Assembly (NCBI RefSeq): GCF_037078405.1
Contig: NZ_JAYMGZ010000002.1
Span: 248,001 to 312,000 of the forward strand
Length of the DNA stretch: 64,000 nt
From: Haloarcula sp. DT43
GTDB lineage: Archaea > Halobacteriota > Halobacteria > Halobacteriales > Haloarculaceae
Direction of reading: 5' to 3'
The notes under the pieces are model-generated. The model was not told the DNA's origin. It searched no databases and saw nothing but the letters and a program-made list of their open reading frames with translations. Positions 9,960 to 17,810 of this stretch are shown here, one piece after another (within the stretch, counting starts at the first letter, position 1; each line of letters starts with the position of its first letter). Both the position numbers and the translations under genes were made by a program.

Positions 9960-11150
9960 ATGCACATCGATACGGCTGTGGTCCTCGCCGCGGGCGAAGG
10001 GACTCGTCTGCGGCCGTTGACGCGAAACCGGCCCAAGCCTATGTTGCCGGCCGCGAACCGGCCGATTCTCGAACACGTGTTCGACGCCCTGGTCGAGGCG
10101 GGTATCGAGGAACTGGTCGTCGTCGTCGGCTACAAGCGCGACCGGGTTCAGGACCACTTCGGCCCGACGTACCGCGGCGTGCCCGTCACGTACGTGAGCC
10201 AGACGAAACAGCTCGGCAGCGGCCACGCGCTGCTGCAGGCCCGCAGCGTGGTCGACGACCCTCTGCTGGTGATGAACGGCGACCGGCTCGTCGACGCGGC
10301 CACCATCGAGGCGGTAGACGCTTCCTACGCGGAGGCCGGGCACACGAGCATCGCCGTACTCGAACGGCAGGACACCAGCCGGTACGGCGCGGTCGAAGTA
10401 CAGGACGGCGACATCGTCGACATCGTCGAAAAGCCCCGGCACGACGACTTCCGCCTCATCAACGGCGGGGTGTACGCCTTCGGCAGCGACGTCTTCGAGG
10501 CTATCGACGACACGACGCGCCACGCCGGGGAACTGGCGCTGACAGACACCATCGAACTCCTGCTGGAGTCCGACCGCGTCCGGGCGGTCGAGGTCGACGG
10601 GATGTGGGTCGACGCGACCTACCCGTGGGACCTGCTGACCGTCGCCCGCGAGGTGCTTGCCAGGGGGCGGGTCGTCGAGTCGGCCCGCGACGAACAGGTC
10701 TGGGTAGACACCTCCGCGCGCGTCCACGACGAGGCCGTCCTCCAGTCACCGGTCGTCATCGGCCCGGACTGCGAGGTCGGCCCCGACGCAGTCATCGGCC
10801 CTGACGTGGCGCTCGGCCGCAACGTCACTGTCGGAGCCAACAGCGTCGTCCAACACACCGTCCTCGACGCGGACACGCGCGTCGACCCGAGTTCGACCCT
10901 CGTCGACACCGTCACCGGTCAGGACGTGAACCTCGGCGTCAACACGGTCGTCCCAGGCGGCCCGGCCGACGTGCAGGTCGGCACGGACGTGTTCGAAGAC
11001 CAGCGGCTCGGCGCTGTCATCGCCGACCGCGCCGCCGCGCTCGGTGACGTGAGCTTCGTCTCAGGGTCGCTCGTGGGACCGAACGCCCGGCTCGCCACCG
11101 GCGTCACAGTCGACGGAACTGTCCCCGAGGGCGCGGAGGTGGTCCGCTGA
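9960..11150 (+). CDS. glmU: GlmU-like bifunctional sugar-1-P nucleotidyltransferase/acetyltransferase
   Basis: A 396-aa protein. Residues 1-230 form a nucleotidyltransferase Rossmann domain with the signature AAGEGTRLRPLTRNRPKPM. Residues about 245-396 are a left-handed beta-helix of hexapeptide repeats (VVIGPDCEVGPDAVIGPDV). The pairing suggests conversion of glucosamine-1-P to UDP-GlcNAc, though glucose-1-P thymidylyl- or uridylyltransferase activity cannot be excluded. The start is the conserved MHIDTAVVLAAG. Its stop overlaps the ATG of glmS (TGATG), so the two are co-translated and the pathway fructose-6-P to UDP-GlcNAc is consistent. The product feeds cell-surface glycosylation. Confidence 0.88.
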   Translation: MHIDTAVVLAAGEGTRLRPLTRNRPKPMLPAANRPILEHVFDALVEAGIEELVVVVGYKRDRVQDHFGPTYRGVPVTYVSQTKQLGSGHALLQARSVVDDPLLVMNGDRLVDAATIEAVDASYAEAGHTSIAVLERQDTSRYGAVEVQDGDIVDIVEKPRHDDFRLINGGVYAFGSDVFEAIDDTTRHAGELALTDTIELLLESDRVRAVEVDGMWVDATYPWDLLTVAREVLARGRVVESARDEQVWVDTSARVHDEAVLQSPVVIGPDCEVGPDAVIGPDVALGRNVTVGANSVVQHTVLDADTRVDPSSTLVDTVTGQDVNLGVNTVVPGGPADVQVGTDVFEDQRLGAVIADRAAALGDVSFVSGSLVGPNARLATGVTVDGTVPEGAEVVR

Positions 11151-12940
11151 TGTGTGGCATCATCGGTTGCGTCGGCCGCGGCGACGAAACTCTGGATACG
11201 CTCGTTCACGGCCTCTCGAAACTGGAGTACCGCGGGTACGACTCCGCCGGTGTCGCGCTGGCGAACAGTCATATCGACATGTGCAAACACTCCGGGAAAA
11301 TCGCCGACCTGCGCGAGGCCCTCTCCGACCGGACGCTATCGGGCTCGGTCGGCATCGGCCACACCCGCTGGAGCACGCACGGGCCGCCGACCGACGAGAA
11401 CGCTCACCCACACCAGGACTGCACCGGTGACGTCGCCGTCGTGCACAACGGCATCATCGAGAACTACCAGTCGCTCCGGGACGAACTCGTCGGAGCCGGC
11501 CACACCTTCACCTCCGACACCGACACGGAGGTCGTCCCCCACCTCATCGAGGATGCGCTGAAGGACGGTGCCGACCCCGAAGACGCCGTTCGCGAGGCCA
11601 TCGGCCGCCTCAACGGGAGCTACGCCGTCGCCGTCGTCGTCGCCGGCTGTGATTCGGTGTTCGCCGCCCGGAACGACTCGCCGCTCGTCTTGGGTATCGA
11701 CGAGGGCGCGACCTACTTGGCGAGTGACGTGCCTGCTTTCCGGGATTTCACCGACAAGGTCGTCTACCTCGCCGACGGGGAGTTCGCCCGCCTCAACGGC
11801 GACGGGTGGACGGTCACCGACACCGACGGCACCGTCGTCGAGAAGGACGTCGACACCGTCCAGTGGGACCCCGAGGAAACCGGCAAGAGCGGCTACGACC
11901 ACTTCATGCTCAAGGAAATCCACGAGCAACCGCGCGCACTCCGGCAGTGCCTGCGGGGTCGCGTGGACGAACTCTCCGGGGCGGTCGACATCGGTGACCT
12001 CGGGGACCTCTCCCCGACCGGCGTCCAGTTCGTCGCCTGCGGGACCTCCTACCACGCCGCCCTGCACGGCGCGCAACTGTTCCGCGAGGCGGGCATCCCT
12101 TCCCAGGCGTTCCTCGCCAGCGAGTACGCGACCACGACGCCGCCCATCGGCGACGCCCTGGTCGTCGGCGTCACACAGAGCGGCGAGACCGCGGACACGC
12201 TCTCGGCACTCCGGGCGGCGCGCCGCCGGGGCGCGCGCACGCTCGCCGTCACGAACGTCGTCGGCTCCACCGCGGCCCGCGAGTGCGACCACGCGCTGTA
12301 CATCCGTGCCGGCCCCGAAATCGGCGTCGCCGCGACCAAGACCTTCGCCTCGCAGCTGGCCGCGCTGAACCTGCTCGCGCTCGGAACGTCCTCGACCGGC
12401 GACGCCCGGCAGGTCATCAGCGCGCTCCGTGACCTCCCCGGCCACGTCCAGGAGGTGCTCGACGAGTCCGCTGCCCAGGAGATCGCCGAACTGTACCAGG
12501 ACGCCAACGCCTACTTCTTCATCGGCCGCGGGTATCAGAAGCCCGTAGCGCTGGAGGGTGCACTGAAGATGAAAGAGATCACCTACAAGCACGCCGAGGG
12601 CTTCGCGTCCGGCGAACTCAAACACGGCCCGCTGGCGCTGGTGACCGAGAACACCCCGGTGTTCGCCATCGTGACCGGCGACGACGAGCGCGCCCGAAAG
12701 ACCATCGGGAACGTCAAGGAGGTCGAAGCCCGCGACGCCCCGGTCGTCGCGATTACCGACGGGCAAAGCGACGTCGAGCGGTACGCCGACCACGTGCTCG
12801 AGATTCCCGAGACCCACCCGCGAGCCGCTGCCGTGCTGGCGAACACGCACCTGCAGCTAGTGTCGTATCACACGGCCGCGCTGCTGGGGCGAAACATCGA
12901 CAAACCCCGGAACCTGGCGAAAAGCGTGACGGTGGAGTGA
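11150..12940 (+). CDS. glmS: Glutamine--fructose-6-phosphate aminotransferase
   Basis: Makes glucosamine-6-phosphate from fructose-6-P and glutamine, the first step to UDP-GlcNAc. At 596 aa it has the expected two parts: an N-terminal glutaminase with nucleophilic Cys2 (MCGIIGCVG) and the HTRWSTHG loop, and two SIS sugar-isomerase domains (residues about 280-430 and 450-590) containing FVACGTSYHAA and the TQSGET motif. The C-terminal DKPRNLAKSVTVE is the conserved family end. It is coupled to the glmU-like gene upstream by a one-base stop/start overlap. Confidence 0.97.
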   Translation: MCGIIGCVGRGDETLDTLVHGLSKLEYRGYDSAGVALANSHIDMCKHSGKIADLREALSDRTLSGSVGIGHTRWSTHGPPTDENAHPHQDCTGDVAVVHNGIIENYQSLRDELVGAGHTFTSDTDTEVVPHLIEDALKDGADPEDAVREAIGRLNGSYAVAVVVAGCDSVFAARNDSPLVLGIDEGATYLASDVPAFRDFTDKVVYLADGEFARLNGDGWTVTDTDGTVVEKDVDTVQWDPEETGKSGYDHFMLKEIHEQPRALRQCLRGRVDELSGAVDIGDLGDLSPTGVQFVACGTSYHAALHGAQLFREAGIPSQAFLASEYATTTPPIGDALVVGVTQSGETADTLSALRAARRRGARTLAVTNVVGSTAARECDHALYIRAGPEIGVAATKTFASQLAALNLLALGTSSTGDARQVISALRDLPGHVQEVLDESAAQEIAELYQDANAYFFIGRGYQKPVALEGALKMKEITYKHAEGFASGELKHGPLALVTENTPVFAIVTGDDERARKTIGNVKEVEARDAPVVAITDGQSDVERYADHVLEIPETHPRAAAVLANTHLQLVSYHTAALLGRNIDKPRNLAKSVTVE

Positions 12941-12966
12941 GCGGCCCCGCCGGGGAACCGCAGCGT

Positions 12967-12995
12967 TTCTGTGGGTGGGGTGTTTCACCACAGAA
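12967..12995. terminator. Hairpin between convergent glmS and glycosyl transferase genes
   Basis: TTCTGTGG (12967-12974) pairs with CCACAGAA (12988-12995), a perfect 8-bp stem around a 13-nt G/T-rich loop. It lies where glmS (+) and the next gene (-) converge, so it may act as a two-way terminator. The remainder of 12941-13066 holds no gene. Confidence 0.4.
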
Positions 12996-13066
12996 CGGGG
13001 CTGGCTTCGTCGGAGAACCTGTCGGGGAACAGCGGTGCGTGGACTTCTAGGTCGTAGACTGGTTTC

Positions 13067-14476
13067 CTATGGAGATATCGCCGTTCGAACAACAGTAAGC
13101 ACATCTCCAACCACTTTCCAGACCTGCCGGATAACCAACTTCAGGTCGAAAGTGAAGGACTGTTCGCGGATGTATTTCAGGTCGAGACGGAGTTTTTCAG
13201 AGGGGTTTGTACTCTTGATGTCGTTCACCTGTGCCAAGCCAGTTAGCCCAGGTTTGACGAACCACCGCTGACGCCAGGACCGCGTATCGGCCTCTAGTAA
13301 GGACTCTTCGGCCGTCCAGACCGCCCGTGGCCCGACCACGCTCATGTCTCCAACGAGAATAGACCAGAGCTGTGGCGTTTCGTCCAGATGCGTTCGGCGG
13401 AGTACCTTCCCGACATCAGTAATACGGTTGTTCTCTTCGTCCGCGACCGGCGTCGCCGACTCCTCGTCCGGGGACATACTTCTGAATTTGTAGATGTTGA
13501 AAGCCTCACCGAACACCGCGGTTCGTTCCTGTGTGTACAGGATCGATCCGCCGTCATCCATTTTGATAGCGACCGCGATCACGATGATAACAGGCGACAA
13601 GAGTAGCAGCCCGACCGTCGCAAACACGACATCAAACGCTCGTTTCAGGATGTAGTCCTGAACGTCCCACGGCTCGATTTCCACATCGACCAGTGTTGCC
13701 AACTCATCGTTGGCGGTCAACACGGAATCCGCGTGGTCCCGATGAACTTTCGCGTGGACGCCGTACTCGTAACAGGCATCGAGCGCGCCGAAGAACTCCG
13801 CCCTGTCGGCGTGTTCGAACGCCAACACGACGGTGTCGACGTCGTATTCCACGAGGATGTCCTCGATCCGTGAGAGCCCGCCCAACCGTTCCAGCCCTCC
13901 GGAGCGGATGCCGCCGTCCGCGATGGCTTCCATTTGCTCTGTCGTCGTAACAACACTTGTCGGACAGAGATACCCCAGGAGCGTCTCGTCGACCTCACTG
14001 GCGACCTCTTCGATCACTTCGAGGTCATCGCCGACGACGACGGTGCGCTCGCCGTTCGGCGACGGCCGCTCCCGGATCCAGACGAACCACGCGGGCAGTG
14101 TGACAAGTAACAGCGGGGTCACCAACACGACGGTCAAGCGCGGGAGTCGGTACGTGTAGTCGAAATAGCCGATTGTCGCCAACACGAGAGCAGCTACGAG
14201 CACCCGCTTTTGCGCCAGCGCAATCGCGTCGAGAATCCGGCGCGGGCGGGGCTTGTACAGCGGGAAGAACACGCTGACGACGACCGCGATTGTGACCAAG
14301 AGCTCGAACGTGAACTCGGACCCCGTCGGGGGGTCGGTTGGGAGCCGACCGAGCACCGGGATGGTGGTCGCTATCGACTGGACGGCCGCGTTGTTGACGA
14401 CCGCGACAGCGGCCGCTGTCAGCACGACGACGCCGGCGACGCTCGCGACCCGGTATCGCCAGCCACTATCCATCAT
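13067..14476 (-). CDS. Polyprenyl glycosylphosphotransferase (initiating sugar transferase)
   Basis: A WbaP/WcaJ-type membrane enzyme that moves a sugar-1-phosphate from a nucleotide sugar onto a polyprenyl phosphate, starting a lipid-linked glycan. In about 469 aa it has four or five N-terminal TM helices, a central CoA-binding-like Rossmann domain (VVGDDLEVIEEVASEVDE), one more TM, and the catalytic C-terminal domain with KRAFDVVFA, YKFRSM, RRTHLDETPQLWSIL and GDMSVVGPR. I chose the ATGATG pair at 14476 because a CTTATCAC-type box lies about 27 bp upstream; an in-frame start 13 codons earlier is possible. The surrounding Agl-type genes support a role in glycan assembly. Confidence 0.9.
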   Translation of the reverse strand: MMDSGWRYRVASVAGVVVLTAAAVAVVNNAAVQSIATTIPVLGRLPTDPPTGSEFTFELLVTIAVVVSVFFPLYKPRPRRILDAIALAQKRVLVAALVLATIGYFDYTYRLPRLTVVLVTPLLLVTLPAWFVWIRERPSPNGERTVVVGDDLEVIEEVASEVDETLLGYLCPTSVVTTTEQMEAIADGGIRSGGLERLGGLSRIEDILVEYDVDTVVLAFEHADRAEFFGALDACYEYGVHAKVHRDHADSVLTANDELATLVDVEIEPWDVQDYILKRAFDVVFATVGLLLLSPVIIVIAVAIKMDDGGSILYTQERTAVFGEAFNIYKFRSMSPDEESATPVADEENNRITDVGKVLRRTHLDETPQLWSILVGDMSVVGPRAVWTAEESLLEADTRSWRQRWFVKPGLTGLAQVNDIKSTNPSEKLRLDLKYIREQSFTFDLKLVIRQVWKVVGDVLTVVRTAISP

Positions 14477-14630
14477 AAGTGTGATTGCGGAGTCACGTGA
14501 TAAGTCCTGCGTCACGGGCCTCAGATGAGTGGACGCGGTGGGGCGGCTACGTCCCGTCTGCTGGTATCGTCAGCAAACCGGAGAGACACTCACGACCCGA
14601 GACGAGGTGCCAGCACGGCCGTCGGCCGGT

Positions 14631-15386
14631 TCACTCGCTCGCGGCGATGTTTTCGGCGGCCATTTCGGGGTCGATTTCGCCCTGTAGCCGCTTTTCGGCC
14701 TGGTCGCGGTCTTCGGGGTAGCCGATGTCGTTGCGCCAGCCGTCCATTCTGATGGCGTCGATCGTTCGGCCGGAGTGCAACAGAAGGTCGATGGCGTCGC
14801 TGATTTCGTACTCGTCGCGGTTCGAGGGCTGGACCAGGTGGCAGGCGTGGAAGATGGCCGGCGTGAACGTGTAGAAGCCGGTCATCACCAGGTTCGACGG
14901 CGGTTCCTCGGGCTTCTCGACGACTTCGGTTATCTCACCGTACTTGTTGGTGTCGCAGACGCCGTACCGCCCCGCCTCGTCCCACGGAACTTCTTCGACG
15001 AGGAAGGCGGCGTCGGCTCGCTCCTCCTGCTGTCGGTTGACGACGTCCTGGAGGTTCGCCTCGAAGATGTTGTCCCCGAGCATCAGCATGAAGTCGTCGT
15101 CGACGTGTTCCTCGACGGTAAGGAGCGCGTGGGCGAGGCCCTTCTGCTCGCGCTGGTGCGTGTAGGTTATCGGGACGCCCTCGAACTCGTCCTCGTAGTG
15201 GTTAATGATGGCCTGCTTCTTGTAGCCGACGACTACCAGGAGTTCGTCGGCGCCCAGCTCGATCAGCTGCTCGAAGCAGTGGGTCAGAATCGGTTTCCCC
15301 GCGACCTCTACCATCCCCTTGGGCTTGTCCTCGGTCAGCGGGCGGAGACGGGTTCCCTCACCGGCGGCGAGTACGACAGCTTTCAT
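14631..15386 (-). CDS. aglF: Glucose-1-phosphate nucleotidyltransferase (AglF-like)
   Basis: A single-domain 251-aa nucleotidyltransferase with AAGEGTRLRPLTEDKPKGMVEV and the KPILTHCFEQL segment; no beta-helix follows. In Haloferax, AglF makes UDP-glucose from glucose-1-P for N-glycosylation, and here the divergent neighbour is UDP-glucose 6-dehydrogenase, which would use that product. A purine-rich GAGGAGGT sits directly against the ATG. The C-terminal acidic tail resembles haloarchaeal homologues. UTP is the likeliest nucleotide, but dTTP cannot be ruled out from sequence. Confidence 0.88.
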   Translation of the reverse strand: MKAVVLAAGEGTRLRPLTEDKPKGMVEVAGKPILTHCFEQLIELGADELLVVVGYKKQAIINHYEDEFEGVPITYTHQREQKGLAHALLTVEEHVDDDFMLMLGDNIFEANLQDVVNRQQEERADAAFLVEEVPWDEAGRYGVCDTNKYGEITEVVEKPEEPPSNLVMTGFYTFTPAIFHACHLVQPSNRDEYEISDAIDLLLHSGRTIDAIRMDGWRNDIGYPEDRDQAEKRLQGEIDPEMAAENIAASE

Positions 15387-15474
15387 ACCTCCTCATTGGT
15401 CGGGCGTCCGATAAAACTCTTGTCGAACTGTAAGACCCGAATTATAATACCCGCTGCTCGACTACCCTGGCTCG

Positions 15475-16779
15475 ATGAACGTCAGTATTGTCGGGAGCGG
15501 GTACGTCGGGACGACGGTCGCGGCGTGTCTCGCGGACCTCGGGCACGAAGTCGTAACGATAGACATCGACGAGGACATCGTCGACGCGGTAAACGACGGC
15601 GAGTCGCCGATACACGAGCCTGGACTCGACGAACTCGTGGCCGAACACGGCGGCGGTCGGCTCCGTGCGAGCACCGACTATGACGAGATTCTCGACACCG
15701 AACTGACGATGCTCGCGCTCCCGACGCCCTCGAACGACGACGGAAGTATCGACCTCCAGTTCATGGAGGCCGGTGCGGCGTCCATCGGCGAGGCGCTGGC
15801 CGGCGGCGAGTCGACCGACGACCCGCACCTCGTCGTCACGAAGTCCACCGTCGTCCCGAACACGACCGAGGACCGGCTCGCGTCCCGCATTGCGGACGCC
15901 GGACTCGAACGGGGGACCGACTTCCTCGTCGCCTCCAACCCCGAGTTCCAGCGGGAGGGGACGGCCGTCGCGGACTTCCTGAACCCCGACAAGCTCGTGT
16001 TCGGAACGGACGACGACCGCGCGACGGCGCTGCTCCATGACCTCTATGCACCACTTCGAGAGGCCGCCGACGGCGACGTGCCGGTCGTCGAGACCGGTAT
16101 CGCCGAGGCCGAGATGATAAAGTACGCCAACAACACGTTCCTGGCGACGAAGATAAGCCTCATCAACGACATCGGGAACATCTGCAAGGAGTTCGGCGTC
16201 GACGCCTACGAGGTGGCCGACGCAATCGGGCTCGACGACCGCATCGGCGAGCAGTTCCTCCGTAGCGGCGTCGGCTGGGGCGGCAGTTGCTTCCCGAAGG
16301 ATACCGACGCCATCATCGCCGCGGCGCGGGAGCAGGGCTACGACCCCGCGGTCCTTTCGGCGGCCGTGGAACTGAACGACGCCCAGCCCGGACGGCTCCT
16401 CGACCTCCTCGACGGCCACGTCGACGTGTCCGGCAAACGCGTCGCCGTCCTCGGACTGGCGTTCAAACCCGGGACCGACGACATCCGGAACACGCGGGCG
16501 GTACCGGTCATCGAGGGACTGCAGGAGCGGGGTGCCGACGTCGTCGCCTACGACCCCGTGGCGGCAGAGAACATGCGCGAGCGCTATCCCGACATCGAGT
16601 ACGCCGACTCGGCGGCGGCCGCTCTCGACGGCGCGTCCGGCGCTGTTGTCGTCACCGACTGGGACGAGTTCGCGGCACTCGACGCCGAGTTCGACGAGAT
16701 GGTTGACCCCGTCGTCGTCGACGGCCGCCGCATCATCGAGCGCCGGGACGGCATCACCTACGAGGGGTTGACCTGGTAG
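15475..16779 (+). CDS. aglM: UDP-glucose/UDP-sugar 6-dehydrogenase (AglM-like)
   Basis: Oxidises UDP-glucose to UDP-glucuronate with two NAD+. The 434-aa protein has the N-terminal NAD-binding motif [20 protein letters not shown], a central dimerisation region ([17 protein letters not shown]), and the catalytic Cys in [12 protein letters not shown] near residue 270, followed by the C-terminal UDP-binding domain with [14 protein letters not shown]. An ATTATAATA box lies about 40 bp upstream. It is divergent from the AglF-like gene, matching the order of reactions in uronic-acid supply for N-glycans. UDP-N-acetyl sugar dehydrogenases belong to the same superfamily. Confidence 0.93.
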   Translation: MNVSIVGSGYVGTTVAACLADLGHEVVTIDIDEDIVDAVNDGESPIHEPGLDELVAEHGGGRLRASTDYDEILDTELTMLALPTPSNDDGSIDLQFMEAGAASIGEALAGGESTDDPHLVVTKSTVVPNTTEDRLASRIADAGLERGTDFLVASNPEFQREGTAVADFLNPDKLVFGTDDDRATALLHDLYAPLREAADGDVPVVETGIAEAEMIKYANNTFLATKISLINDIGNICKEFGVDAYEVADAIGLDDRIGEQFLRSGVGWGGSCFPKDTDAIIAAAREQGYDPAVLSAAVELNDAQPGRLLDLLDGHVDVSGKRVAVLGLAFKPGTDDIRNTRAVPVIEGLQERGADVVAYDPVAAENMRERYPDIEYADSAAAALDGASGAVVVTDWDEFAALDAEFDEMVDPVVVDGRRIIERRDGITYEGLTW

Positions 16780-16784
16780 CCAGG

Positions 16785-17279
16785 TCAGCCACGCGCCCGT
16801 ACCCGCCTGTCGAGGACGGCGACCGTACCGGCTGCAAGGAGCGCCACGACGAGTACGGTCGGGTCCGAGGACACGTACAGGCTCGGCGTCGGCGGCCGCC
16901 AGCTCGTGAACGGGTACAGCCAGGCGCTCGCCCGCCCGTCGGCGTACACCCGCAGCCCATCGAGCACCAGCGAGGTGAGGCCGCCGAACGTCACGAGGCC
17001 GAACACCCGTCTCCAGTAGCGTCGCTCGAACGCGACGGCGATAGCTCCGGCGAGCAACAGGACGCCCCCGAGCGTCGAGAGCGGGCCGTAGGTGAACGGA
17101 ACGCCGAGGAGAGCCGCGACCGTCCCATCGTCCAGCACGATTTCGATCTTGACTAAGTCGGGAACCGCTGCGCCGCCCATTCCGACGACCACCCAGCGCC
17201 GGTCAAGCCACGCGACTATCCAGTTCGCCACCGTCAGGAGGATATACGGGACCAGCAGGTGGGTCAGCAGGTCAGCCAT
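16785..17279 (-). CDS. Four-TM membrane protein, DUF457/YdjM-like
   Basis: A 164-aa polytopic protein with hydrophobic stretches at about 8-25, 48-80, 90-108 and 138-158. THLLVPYILL near the N-terminus with a later His/Asp-poor core resembles the YdjM-like metal-dependent membrane hydrolase family, but few of its metal ligands are obvious, so activity is doubtful. It is the last gene of the minus-strand glycosylation operon and overlaps the preceding gene by 8 bp. The role in the operon is unknown. Confidence 0.6.
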   Translation of the reverse strand: MADLLTHLLVPYILLTVANWIVAWLDRRWVVVGMGGAAVPDLVKIEIVLDDGTVAALLGVPFTYGPLSTLGGVLLLAGAIAVAFERRYWRRVFGLVTFGGLTSLVLDGLRVYADGRASAWLYPFTSWRPPTPSLYVSSDPTVLVVALLAAGTVAVLDRRVRARG

Positions 17280-17772
17280 CGCGCGCCTCCAGCGTCCACG
17301 TGTCCCGGTCGAGACGCCAGTGCCGGCCGAACAGCAGCAGGAACCCGACTGCGCCGACGGCCGAGGCCCCGTACTTGTAGAACTCCGCCCACCGGCTGCT
17401 GTTGACGACTTCGACGCGCTCGGCCGTTATCGTCCGACGGGGTTCGAGCGTCCCGTAGACCTGGACGACGCCACCGGGCTCGACGGCCGTCCTCGCTCCG
17501 ATGACCGTGAGGTTGATAGACCTCCCGTCGCTCTCGGCCCTGAGTTCCAGTCCATTTTCGCCGGTCTCTGTGACGGTTCCGATAATCAGGAGTTGCTGCC
17601 CGACGTGCGAGTCGTAGCCGGTAGAGAGGTCCGCGGCGTCCGGGTAGGGTGACCATTCGTCCTCGGTGACCTCCGCGTGGACGAACAGCCCTCCGAGCGT
17701 CAGACACAGGCCGAGTACGACGGCGAGACGAATCCAGACGCGCACACGCTGTCTTCTTTCGGTCGGTGGCAT
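17272..17772 (-). CDS. Membrane-anchored OB-fold-like protein
   Basis: A 166-aa protein with an N-terminal signal anchor (about 13-29), an exterior domain of short beta strands (about 50-125: GQQLLIIGTVTETGENGLEL, VVQVYGTLEPRRTITAERVEV) that reads like an OB-fold of the tOB/NfeD type, and a C-terminal TM helix (about 132-150). It sits between the STT3-like gene and the four-TM protein and overlaps the latter, so it is likely an accessory membrane component of the glycosylation operon. No named family recognised. Confidence 0.6.
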   Translation of the reverse strand: MPPTERRQRVRVWIRLAVVLGLCLTLGGLFVHAEVTEDEWSPYPDAADLSTGYDSHVGQQLLIIGTVTETGENGLELRAESDGRSINLTVIGARTAVEPGGVVQVYGTLEPRRTITAERVEVVNSSRWAEFYKYGASAVGAVGFLLLFGRHWRLDRDTWTLEARDG

Positions 17773-17810
17773 GGTCGTTTCGCTTCGGAATCACGGCGGC
17801 GCGCCCAATC